The notes under the pieces are model-generated. The model had not been told where the DNA came from, searched no databases, and saw only the letters and a list, made by a program, of their open reading frames with translations. The position numbers and the translations under genes were made by a program. Below, in pieces: positions 9,063 to 16,445 of a DNA stretch of 17,938 nt; position 1 is the stretch's first letter; each line of letters opens with the position of its first letter. This stretch comes from an uncultured Porphyromonadaceae bacterium (GTDB lineage: Bacteria > Bacteroidota > Bacteroidia > Bacteroidales > Muribaculaceae): assembly GCA_947174225.1 (NCBI GenBank), contig CAMWIF010000009.1:1-17938 (forward strand), read 5' to 3'.

Positions 9063-10832
9063 TTACCAACCGGGGTTGTTCTCGATACCGGTTTTCCATA
9101 CCTCAGCTTCGGGGATGGGATAGAGGTACATCTTCTCTTCAAACACACGTTGCTGGGCTACCTTGCGTGATACGGTTCCGTCCATTGCCACGTTGATGCC
9201 GTAGATGGGGCGTGAGAGAGCCTCCACAGCCACGTTCCAGCGGCGTACGTCCCAAGAGCGATGCTCCTCGAAGGCGAATTCTACCGTACGCTCCTTATGG
9301 ATGAAGTTACGCATAGCCTCCTTTGAAGCGAGATCGGCACGGTCTGCCACATTGCCGGTGATGCCTGCACGGTGACGAACGGCATCAAGCATATCGTAAA
9401 CTTCCTGGCAAGGACCGTTCACTTCGTTTACAGCCTCGGCGTAGTTGAGAAGAATCTCGGCATAGCGCATGATTGTCCAAAGGCGACGGGCTGTACCTCC
9501 GTGGTTACTTGAAAGGATAGTAGCCGGGATATACTTGCGCATATAGTAGCCGGTGGGAGTTGCATTGGCGTTGCCGGTAGGGTTATCTGCCATACCCGGA
9601 CGAACGTCTATCTTACTGTCGGTACGCATAGTGCCCCAAGGTGTACCCTGATAAAGGACGGTAGCCTGAAGACGCGGATCGCGATTTTCCCACATATTGG
9701 CATCATTGTAGCCGCTGGCAGCGTTGATGGCTGGAGCAGCTGCTCCGTTGCTGTATACAGGAGCACCTGTTGCATCATACTGGGCAAATGGAGATGAGCC
9801 GTCGATCATATCATACATATCAACGAGGTTCTGAGAGGGACAGTTGCCACCGCGACCGCCTTCACCTACGGGAGTATCAGCAGATATGCTACCCCAACCG
9901 ATGGTGCCGTCGTTGCGGAAGAATATTGTCTCGTTGTTGTTGTCGTTGTAGGTGGTGTAGAGCACAGCGTTGCCATAGTTCTCTACCGGGGAGATGTTTT
10001 CAAGAGCGAAAAGACCGAAATACTGACCGTAATCGTTCATAAAGCTCTTGGCTGCGTCGGCTGCTTCCTGCCAGGTGATACCGCTCTGTGAAGCGTAGCG
10101 CGGAGAAGCCATATAGAGCTTTATGCGTGATGCGAGTGCGCGAGCCACAGGCTGCGACAGACGACCGGCACGTGAAGTTGCCCATGCAGTGTCATGATCA
10201 AGGAGGTCAGCCTCACATTCAGCAAGCTCCTTAAGGATGAAATCTACCACATATTCCTTTACAGTAGGACGATTCACATAGGGAGTGATCATATCCTCTT
10301 CGGGATCGAGCACGTCGGTTACGATAGGTATAGGACCAAAGCGGAGGAACATTTCCCAATAGAAGAAGGCGCGGAAAAGACGAGCCTCAGCGGTGTAGAG
10401 TTTTACATACTCTGCATGCTCCTCATCTGTGTTACGAGGATTCTTAGGCACGAGGTTGATGTTCTCAAGCACCATATTACACTTACGGATGCCACGGTAG
10501 CGGCTCTCCCATGTGTCGTTAAGCTCGGAAGTTCCACCGCTTCCATAATAATTGCCGATATTAAAAGATGTGCGCACTCCGCCTGTCGCATATGAGGTCT
10601 CGGCGAGGTCGGTAGCAGCGTCGAGCCAAGAGTCGCCGACGCGCAAAGCACCGTGACGTAGGAAGTTGTAAGTGTCGAAATGGAACTCTTCGAAAAGGTT
10701 CCAGTCGGCAAGAACTTTCTCCTTGGTCAGCTCGTTGGATGGCTGCTTCTCAAGATAGTCGCTGCAGGAGGAGAAAGATGCAGCGCAGCCGAGGAGCAGT
10801 GCGAGCGAGATATATCTGATTGACTTTTTCAT
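9063..10832 (-). CDS. SusD/RagB-like glycan-binding lipoprotein (pair 2)
   Basis: This 589-residue lipoprotein has a signal peptide ending in the lipobox FSSC (Cys23) and SDYLEKQPSNELT, the most typical SusD opening. The TPR segment includes WTIMRYAEILLNYAEAVNEV. The block with HKERTVEFAFEEHRSWDVRRW is at about 511-532, and the C-terminus LYPIPEAEVWKTGIENNPGW is the standard SusD ending. It binds glycan at the cell surface as the lid of the classical SusC encoded 15 bases upstream. It is followed after 36 bases by the second SusC gene. A short AT-rich inverted repeat (9039-9055) lies in that gap, too weak to call as a regulatory element. Function by family is clear; ligand specificity cannot be read from sequence. 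Confidence 0.95.
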   Translation of the reverse strand: MKKSIRYISLALLLGCAASFSSCSDYLEKQPSNELTKEKVLADWNLFEEFHFDTYNFLRHGALRVGDSWLDAATDLAETSYATGGVRTSFNIGNYYGSGGTSELNDTWESRYRGIRKCNMVLENINLVPKNPRNTDEEHAEYVKLYTAEARLFRAFFYWEMFLRFGPIPIVTDVLDPEEDMITPYVNRPTVKEYVVDFILKELAECEADLLDHDTAWATSRAGRLSQPVARALASRIKLYMASPRYASQSGITWQEAADAAKSFMNDYGQYFGLFALENISPVENYGNAVLYTTYNDNNNETIFFRNDGTIGWGSISADTPVGEGGRGGNCPSQNLVDMYDMIDGSSPFAQYDATGAPVYSNGAAAPAINAASGYNDANMWENRDPRLQATVLYQGTPWGTMRTDSKIDVRPGMADNPTGNANATPTGYYMRKYIPATILSSNHGGTARRLWTIMRYAEILLNYAEAVNEVNGPCQEVYDMLDAVRHRAGITGNVADRADLASKEAMRNFIHKERTVEFAFEEHRSWDVRRWNVAVEALSRPIYGINVAMDGTVSRKVAQQRVFEEKMYLYPIPEAEVWKTGIENNPGW

Positions 10833-10847
10833 TGATTCGGAATTAGG

Positions 10848-13800
10848 TTAGAATTGGATGTTTACACCAAAGTTCACTGTCTTGCAGATGGGATACTTGT
10901 TGGAGCCGTTGCTCTCGGGGTCTACGAGACCGTCAAGGTGATCCCATGTCACGAGGTTGTTGGCGTTGACGAAGAAACGGCACTGGGTCATGTAGGCATG
11001 CTTGATCCATTTCTCGGGAAGCGAGTAAGACAGCTCGATATTCTTCAGACGGAAGAATGAACCGTCTTTAAGGAAGAATGAGTTGGTGCGCTGGTTGTGG
11101 TTGCCGTAGCTGTCGTAGTGGAGGAGGGGATACTTGGCATTGGCTAAGTTCTGAGCCTCAGATACTGCGGGATTCCAACGGTCAAGGTGATGCTCTTTCA
11201 CCTTACCACCGGCAACGAAAGCATACATTGCCTCAGCGTCATAGTAGCGGCTCACATGGTCCACACCTTGGAACATAATGCTGAGTCCGATGCCTTTCCA
11301 GTTAGCGCCAAGGTTGATGGCGTAAGTGTTTTCCGGAATATCGGAATAACCGATGAAGGTCTCGTCGCGGTCGTCAATGAAGCCATCTCCGTTCATATCA
11401 CGATATTTGAGATCACCTACCGTAACATTGCCGAAAGTTGAGACGGGAAGGTTACCGCCGTCGATGTCAGCCTGAGTTACGAAGCCATCACAGAGAAGAC
11501 CAAAGTACTGGTTGATGGGGTGACCCTCGCGCTTGCGATAGTCAGTCTTGAGAGCGGGTTCGTCCATCTCAGTAATCTTGTTCTTTGCATGGGAGAAGGT
11601 ACCGCCGATGTTATACTGGAAGTCGGGACCAATCTTATTATTGTAGTGAAGCTCGATTTCAAAACCCCTATTGGTAGTCTTACCGAGATTACCGGCTGCT
11701 GACCATACACCGAACCACAGCGGACGTGTGAGATATTCGGTAAGAATATCGTTACGCTTCTCGTAGAAGAAGTCGATGTTACCGCTGAGACTGTTGTTAA
11801 GGAATCCGAATTCAAGACCTACGTTGAATTTGTGGGCACGTTCCCATGTCACACCGTAGTTAGGATACTGCTGCTCGTAGATACCTGTCACACCGGTTGT
11901 GCCGAAAATATAATCGTTGCCGATCTGGCTCCACTTCTGCTCATAAAGGAATCGCTGTCCTGAATAGGCATCGTTACCAACCTGACCATAGCTTGCGCGG
12001 ATCTTGAGATTATTCAGCCAATCGGTAGCGCTTTCCATAAATTTTTCCTGGGTAATACGCCAACCTGCGGAGAATGCGGGGAAGAAGCCGAAGCGGCGAC
12101 CTTTCTTGAAGTTCTCAGAGCCGTTGTAGCCGGCATTGAACTCGAAGAGGTAGCGGTCGTCATATGCGTAAGTGATACGTCCTACTACACCTTGATAACG
12201 CTTTGCGAGATCACTCTGGTAGCGGTAGTCGTTCTGCATATAAAGCACCATTGCAGTCACGTCGTTCACGTCGGCAAACTTGCGTGCGTAGTTGAGCTGA
12301 GCCTCCATATAAAGTTTGTAGATGGAGAGTGAGCTGTGAGAGCTTGAGAGCTGTGTGTCGCTGTTGAAGCGGTTGTAAGCCTCAATCTGGTCGAAGTTGG
12401 CACGGTCGTTAAGTTCATATGTCGCGAAGTTGCGCATATAATTGTTACGGTGGAAGCTTTCATAGTCGAAACTCATCATACCGCGTGCTGAAAGACCCGG
12501 TGTCAGCCAATCCATCTTATAGTCGAGGATGAAGTTGGTTTCGTTCACAGTGTTCACAGCCTTATAATAACCACCCTCGGCAAGAGTGGCGTAGATGTTG
12601 CTTTGATACTGCGAGCTACCGCCGTAGAGAGTCTTCATAGCATCACCGTTCTGCACCTGATAGGCAACCGGGAAAAGCCATCCAGGAGTGTGGTTGAGCT
12701 GATAGAATACATTACTGTAGTTTGCCTCTTCAGTTGAATTGGGACCGCGACGCTCCTCGAAACGAGTGCCGAAGTTCACTGAGAGCTCGAGATCTTTAGT
12801 AAGGAAGAAGTCGGCATTTGCACGGAAACCGTAACGCTTGTAGTTGAGAGAAGTGGAATTGCCGTAAGTATCCTTTGAAAGATTCTTAAAGAGCGATTCC
12901 TGATCGTAGTATTCTACAGATGCGTAGTAGCGCATTCTCTTAGTACCGCCGCGCACACTTGCGTTGTAACGCTGCGAGGGAGCTGATGAGCGGAGAATCT
13001 CGTCATACCAGTCAACATTGGGGTAGAGGAGTGCATCCACACCGGTGAGCTGACCGTTGACAGATTTCTGATACATTGCGATGTCTTCTGCGGAGAACTG
13101 TGAGGGCAGACCGTCATTGGCAAGAGCCTCTTCAAGGAGAGTCACCGAATCATATGAGTTGAGGTAGGTGTTCTTTCTTGTCGGGGTCTGGAACTGCCAT
13201 GAGGCTGTCAGGTTAACAACGGGCTTTTGCTCCTTACCACGCTTTGTGGTGATAAGCATAACACCGTTCGCACCACGCACACCGTAAACGGCTGTTGCGG
13301 AAGCATCCTTAAGCACAGAGATTGTCTCGATATCGTCGGGGGCAATCTGGGAGAAGGAACGCTCTACACCGTCCACAAGGATAAGCGGCTGGGCATCGCT
13401 TGCGAATGTGGCACGGCCGCGGATGTAGATAGATGCGTCGTCGGCACCCGGAGCACCTGAAGACTGTGATGTGATCACACCGGGGATCTTACCGGTGATG
13501 GCTTGAGAAAGGTTGGCGGAGGGAGTTTCCAAAAGGTCGCCGGAATTTACCTGTGAGATAGCTCCCACCACCGATTCCTTTTTCTGCTGGCCGTAACCTA
13601 CCACCACTACCTCACTAAGGAGAGAAGACTCCTCCTGGAGAGTGATATTCAGGTCTGTCTGGCCTTTCACTTCCACCTCAGTGGTGGCATATCCTACGTA
13701 TGATACCACAAGCACTGCCTTCTTGGCATCTGTCAAGTTGAGTTTGAAGAAGCCGTCGATGTCTGTAGCTGTGCCGTTGGTGGTTCCTTTCTCTATGATT

Positions 13801-13958
13801 GTAGCGCCAATCAGAGGTTCTCCGGAGGGATCGGAAACGACACCCTTCACAATCTGGGCAGCTGCCGGAGCAGCGGCGAAGATCAGCAGGAGAACCGGGA
13901 GGAGGAGGCGGAGCAATTGGCTCCGCCGTCCTTCGGCTTTAATAGGGTTAGTGTTCAT
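10848..13958 (-). CDS. SusC/RagA-like TonB-dependent transporter, classical (pair 2)
   Basis: This 1036-residue protein has a signal peptide cut probably after PAAA (about 34). The carboxypeptidase-regulatory-like domain is at about 36-108 (VKGVVSDPSGEPLIGATI). A perfect SusC TonB box, SEVVVVGYG, lies at about 115-123. The plug carries LVDGVERSFSQIAPDDIETI and DASATAVYGVRGANG, and the barrel ends in FGVNIQF. It imports oligosaccharides with the SusD that starts 15 bases downstream. It is the first transporter gene of the operon, 26 bases after the LamG lipoprotein. Its CTAACC-containing leader is listed separately among the findings. The family assignment is certain, while arabinan as substrate is inferred from the GH43 neighbours. 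Confidence 0.96.
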   Translation of the reverse strand: MNTNPIKAEGRRSQLLRLLLPVLLLIFAAAPAAAQIVKGVVSDPSGEPLIGATIIEKGTTNGTATDIDGFFKLNLTDAKKAVLVVSYVGYATTEVEVKGQTDLNITLQEESSLLSEVVVVGYGQQKKESVVGAISQVNSGDLLETPSANLSQAITGKIPGVITSQSSGAPGADDASIYIRGRATFASDAQPLILVDGVERSFSQIAPDDIETISVLKDASATAVYGVRGANGVMLITTKRGKEQKPVVNLTASWQFQTPTRKNTYLNSYDSVTLLEEALANDGLPSQFSAEDIAMYQKSVNGQLTGVDALLYPNVDWYDEILRSSAPSQRYNASVRGGTKRMRYYASVEYYDQESLFKNLSKDTYGNSTSLNYKRYGFRANADFFLTKDLELSVNFGTRFEERRGPNSTEEANYSNVFYQLNHTPGWLFPVAYQVQNGDAMKTLYGGSSQYQSNIYATLAEGGYYKAVNTVNETNFILDYKMDWLTPGLSARGMMSFDYESFHRNNYMRNFATYELNDRANFDQIEAYNRFNSDTQLSSSHSSLSIYKLYMEAQLNYARKFADVNDVTAMVLYMQNDYRYQSDLAKRYQGVVGRITYAYDDRYLFEFNAGYNGSENFKKGRRFGFFPAFSAGWRITQEKFMESATDWLNNLKIRASYGQVGNDAYSGQRFLYEQKWSQIGNDYIFGTTGVTGIYEQQYPNYGVTWERAHKFNVGLEFGFLNNSLSGNIDFFYEKRNDILTEYLTRPLWFGVWSAAGNLGKTTNRGFEIELHYNNKIGPDFQYNIGGTFSHAKNKITEMDEPALKTDYRKREGHPINQYFGLLCDGFVTQADIDGGNLPVSTFGNVTVGDLKYRDMNGDGFIDDRDETFIGYSDIPENTYAINLGANWKGIGLSIMFQGVDHVSRYYDAEAMYAFVAGGKVKEHHLDRWNPAVSEAQNLANAKYPLLHYDSYGNHNQRTNSFFLKDGSFFRLKNIELSYSLPEKWIKHAYMTQCRFFVNANNLVTWDHLDGLVDPESNGSNKYPICKTVNFGVNIQF

Positions 13959-13984
13959 TTATGTGTTCGGTTAGATTTTAAGTT

Positions 13985-16225
13985 TTACTTTTTGAGAAGC
14001 ATAAGCTGTTTCACTTCGTCTTGCGACAGGGCTTTGTTGAAGATGAAGATGTCGTCGAAGCCGAATCCGGGATCCGGGTCACCCCATCCCCAAGCCTGGT
14101 TACCACCGAGGCATATGCAAGAGAGTGTGGCAACTGTCTTGAGGTCGCACTGCTGGCCACGGCTTTCACCGTCAAGAGTCCAAGCATTTGCAATTTCGCC
14201 GTCGAAGTATATCTTAGCAGTTGTCGGAGTTACCACAGCGGTATAGAGATGCCATTTCTGGTCTTTGAGCCAGTCAAGATCACCGTGATAGAGAATCACC
14301 TCACCCGTGTCGCTCTGCTCGGCTGCATAGTCACACCAGTTGTCGCCGGCATTGTCGGGACCGTTACAGTTGACAGAGAGCACACCGCGATACTGGAGAG
14401 CAAACATCGGACATCCGTTGCCGCCGGGAGATTCTGCATAGGCAGTGAATACCGGGTTCCAGAAGTAATCACCTGCGTCGGTAGAGTTAAGCCATACGCT
14501 CACTGTAAGCTCTTCAGTTGAGCTGATACCACTCAGTGCGTCGGAGGGGAGAAGTAGATAGTTCTCACGCATACCGCCTACAGCATTCTTGAAGATCTTG
14601 CCAAAGCCGGGAGTTGCATTTTCAATAAACTCACCTGCACCCATCTTGGTGGCGTCGCCCTCGTTGTTGGAGAAGGTGTTGCCATAGATCATATTGGTCT
14701 TCAAGCCCATTATTGACTTTATCTGACCCTCGTTGAGTTCGGTATTGTAGATGGCGAGATCGTCAAACCAGAAGCCCGGATCGGGGTCACCCCAGTTCCA
14801 AGCCTGGTTACCGCCGAGGCAGATGTGTTTGAATGCGTCGCCATGGGCAAACATACCGGCTGCGGTATTGTTCACACCATCAATTTCCCACTCGTTGACA
14901 ATTACACCGTCAAAGTAAACCTTTGCGGTAGTCGGAGTGAAGGTGGCGGTATAGTAGTGCCACTTGCCGTCGGCAAGCCAGTCGGTAGCATCATGATATA
15001 CACCGTTCACACCGTTTACGTTCTGGTCATCGGTATAATCGCTCCAGCCCTCGTTGTTCACCTGGAGTACACCGCGATACTGACATGCAAGCATTGGCCA
15101 TGTGTTGTCGGGGTTAGGCTCGCCGCCGTAAGCGGTGAAGAGGGGTGACCACATATAATGAGAAGATACCGACTCATTGCCACGGTTGACCCATACGGCT
15201 ATTGTGAGAGCCTCGGTGTCGGCTGAATGAGACAATGCGTCTTCGGGAAGGAGCAGGTAGTTCTGACGCATTCCATCCATTGCATTGGAGAATACCGAGC
15301 CATAAGCGCCGCCCACATACTTGATCTCACCGCCGCCTACGATGGTGGCACCGTTCAGACCGGCATCAAATGAATTGAAGTAGACGGGTTCCACAGGGGT
15401 AGTGGTAGGACCTACTACCGGACCGCCGGGACCTGTGCCGCCGCCACCGAGATTCGGACGCTTGATTTCCTTTTCGGTGATGACGTTACGATAGACCTTA
15501 AGGTCGTCGAGAAGAAGCAGACCGTTGTTGTCGGATGCTCCGATAGTCATGACTGGGACATTGTTTACAAATTTCACAATCTTCGAGCAGTCGAAATTAG
15601 TGATCTCCTTGCTTACCTTACGGTCGCCGTCAACCCACCATTCATAACCCTCATCGTTGAGGATGATTGCCACATAGTGCCAAACACCCTGGGTGAGATA
15701 GCCGGTGGTTGCCACAGCTGGATCATTCTCCACCAGATCTCCGTCGGCTGCCTTATAGGAGAAGCCGCCGTTGGGGTTGACCACAAGTCGCCCGTTGCCG
15801 GTCTCGTTCTCGAAGGTCAAGATCGGACCGTTCAGATTCTGGGGAAGTGCGGTTTCATTTCCATCCGCATCGGTGACGTTCACAACCGGCTGCATCATCC
15901 AGAACGTGAATGAGGCGGCCTCCTGAAGGGTCACCTGATTGAACGGGTTGGTGAGTGAGATGTAACCGTTTTCGAGTTTGAGGACTTTCCCCTTGATCTC
16001 GTCGGCGACAATCGAGGGAGTGGAGCCTCCCGGATTGGCGACGACTCTGAACACTGTGGGGTCAAGACCCTCTTCAGCCTCGAAGTCATAGGTGGCTACA
16101 TTCTCCAGGGTCGGTTTCACCTGGTTTCCTGCGGGCGGGTCCTTGCGTCCCCAATTGTCGCAGGAGGTAGCAGCCGTCAGCAACACGGCGAGCGCCGCAG
16201 CCGACATCCATTTTTCTTTCGTCAT
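13985..16225 (-). CDS. Triple LamG/concanavalin-like surface lipoprotein, probable glycan-binding protein
   Basis: This 746-residue protein has a lipobox (AATSC, Cys22), so it is a lipoprotein, probably surface exposed. Module 1 (about 42-255) has a LamG-type pattern ending in LLLLDDLKVYRNVITEKEI. A Gly/Pro/Thr-rich linker follows at about 258-280. Modules 2 (about 281-509) and 3 (about 513-745) are copies of each other. Both contain NYLLLP, QYRGVL, PTTAK[VI]YFDG and the highly conserved CLGGNQAW-WGDPDPGF-FDD. Such LamG modules bind or process carbohydrate, but no catalytic motif is visible, so a surface glycan-binding protein is the best call. The gene is first in the operon, right after the promoter region, and precedes both SusC/D pairs. 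This is the place of the surface binding protein in the arabinan locus of B. thetaiotaomicron, as I recall. A ligand cannot be derived from the sequence, and a lectin-fold protein of other use is possible. Confidence 0.85.
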   Translation of the reverse strand: MTKEKWMSAAALAVLLTAATSCDNWGRKDPPAGNQVKPTLENVATYDFEAEEGLDPTVFRVVANPGGSTPSIVADEIKGKVLKLENGYISLTNPFNQVTLQEAASFTFWMMQPVVNVTDADGNETALPQNLNGPILTFENETGNGRLVVNPNGGFSYKAADGDLVENDPAVATTGYLTQGVWHYVAIILNDEGYEWWVDGDRKVSKEITNFDCSKIVKFVNNVPVMTIGASDNNGLLLLDDLKVYRNVITEKEIKRPNLGGGGTGPGGPVVGPTTTPVEPVYFNSFDAGLNGATIVGGGEIKYVGGAYGSVFSNAMDGMRQNYLLLPEDALSHSADTEALTIAVWVNRGNESVSSHYMWSPLFTAYGGEPNPDNTWPMLACQYRGVLQVNNEGWSDYTDDQNVNGVNGVYHDATDWLADGKWHYYTATFTPTTAKVYFDGVIVNEWEIDGVNNTAAGMFAHGDAFKHICLGGNQAWNWGDPDPGFWFDDLAIYNTELNEGQIKSIMGLKTNMIYGNTFSNNEGDATKMGAGEFIENATPGFGKIFKNAVGGMRENYLLLPSDALSGISSTEELTVSVWLNSTDAGDYFWNPVFTAYAESPGGNGCPMFALQYRGVLSVNCNGPDNAGDNWCDYAAEQSDTGEVILYHGDLDWLKDQKWHLYTAVVTPTTAKIYFDGEIANAWTLDGESRGQQCDLKTVATLSCICLGGNQAWGWGDPDPGFGFDDIFIFNKALSQDEVKQLMLLKK
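13991..15385 (-). repeat. Internal tandem duplication encoding LamG modules 2 and 3
   Basis: Two consecutive segments (15385-14699 and 14689-13991) encode the paired modules. Similarity is visible at DNA level in the best conserved part: 14074-14120 and 14774-14822 share long runs such as CAAGCCTGGTTACC and CCGAGGCA. The protein-level offset is about 233-236 residues. Module 1 is clearly more distant. Confidence 0.85.
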
Positions 16226-16235
16226 GGTAATATTA

Positions 16236-16297
16236 GGTTGTTAAGAGGTTAGTTTTTTCTCTTGGTTTTATTTCTCTCGGTTTACTTTTTGTGGTTT
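16236..16297 (-). other. A/C-rich leader with repeated AACC motifs
   Basis: In the presumed 5' untranslated leader the mRNA-sense sequence carries AACC five times, at plus-strand GGTT starting 16236, 16247, 16264, 16279 and 16293. Two of these are within a 13-base direct repeat: AAACCGAGAGAAA (16283-16271) and AAACCAAGAGAAA (16268-16256), 12 of 13 identical and 15 bases apart. The stretch is purine-rich, has few G, and has no classical Shine-Dalgarno sequence. Function unknown. Confidence 0.5.
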
Positions 16298-16331
16298 AAC
16301 AGGTCAGTTGATTGAAGAAAGATTTTGTTGT

Positions 16332-16361
16332 CGAAAGTCCCCCTAAAGGGGGAGCTTTTCG
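16332..16361 (-). promoter_or_regulatory. Strong hairpin at the predicted 5' end of the operon mRNA
   Basis: CCCCC (16339-16343) pairs with GGGGG (16348-16352) around a TAAA loop. After a short internal loop CGAAAG (16332-16337) pairs with CTTTTCG (16355-16361). Read on the minus strand it begins about five bases after the end of the -7 box, so it would occupy the first bases of the operon transcript. No T-run follows it (ACAACAAAA), which argues against an intrinsic terminator for the regulator gene, although that remains the main alternative. Confidence 0.6.
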
Positions 16362-16365
16362 GCTG

Positions 16366-16392
16366 CAAAATTATAAGATACGTTTGTTCAAA
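16366..16392 (-). promoter_or_regulatory. Bacteroidota-type promoter for the PUL operon
   Basis: On the minus strand TAATTTTG (16373-16366) matches the Bacteroidota -7 consensus TAnnTTTG perfectly. A TTTG (16392-16389) could be the -33 element. The spacing between them is 15 bases, shorter than the usual 19-21, so this -33 may be poor and the promoter may depend on an activator. The predicted start lies near 16360, leaving a leader of about 135 bases before the LamG lipoprotein ATG. It is the only good match in the only long gap upstream of the operon. Confidence 0.6.
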
Positions 16393-16393
16393 A

Positions 16394-16420
16394 GGTGGAC
16401 AATACTCCAAAGAGGGTGGA
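16394..16420 (-). promoter_or_regulatory. 21-bp-spaced direct repeat, candidate operator of the HTCS regulator
   Basis: TCCACC occurs twice in direct orientation on the minus strand, at 16420-16415 and 16399-16394, exactly 21 bases (two helical turns) apart. Flanking bases are partly shared (TTrTCCACCyTyT). The proximal copy abuts the presumed -33 TTTG. AraC-family activators bind direct half-sites about 21 bp apart next to the -35 region, and the adjacent gene encodes a regulator with an AraC-type DNA-binding domain. That it binds here is inference. Confidence 0.5.
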
Positions 16421-16445
16421 TAAATGTATAAAAAGGTTAAAAAAT

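Noticed and set aside
10194..10595. 133-codon plus-strand open frame antisense to the SusD of pair 2
   Set aside because: Fully inside a conserved SusD gene, no promoter or family signal.
10761..10784. GCTGCA/TGCAGC inverted repeat in the SusD (pair 2) signal-peptide codons
   Set aside because: Six base pairs around a 12-base loop, expected by chance in Cys/Ser/Ala-rich lipobox codons; much weaker than the hairpin in the GH43 gene.
14021..14521. 166-codon plus-strand open frame antisense to the LamG gene
   Set aside because: No recognisable domain; the opposite strand encodes a clear duplicated LamG module.
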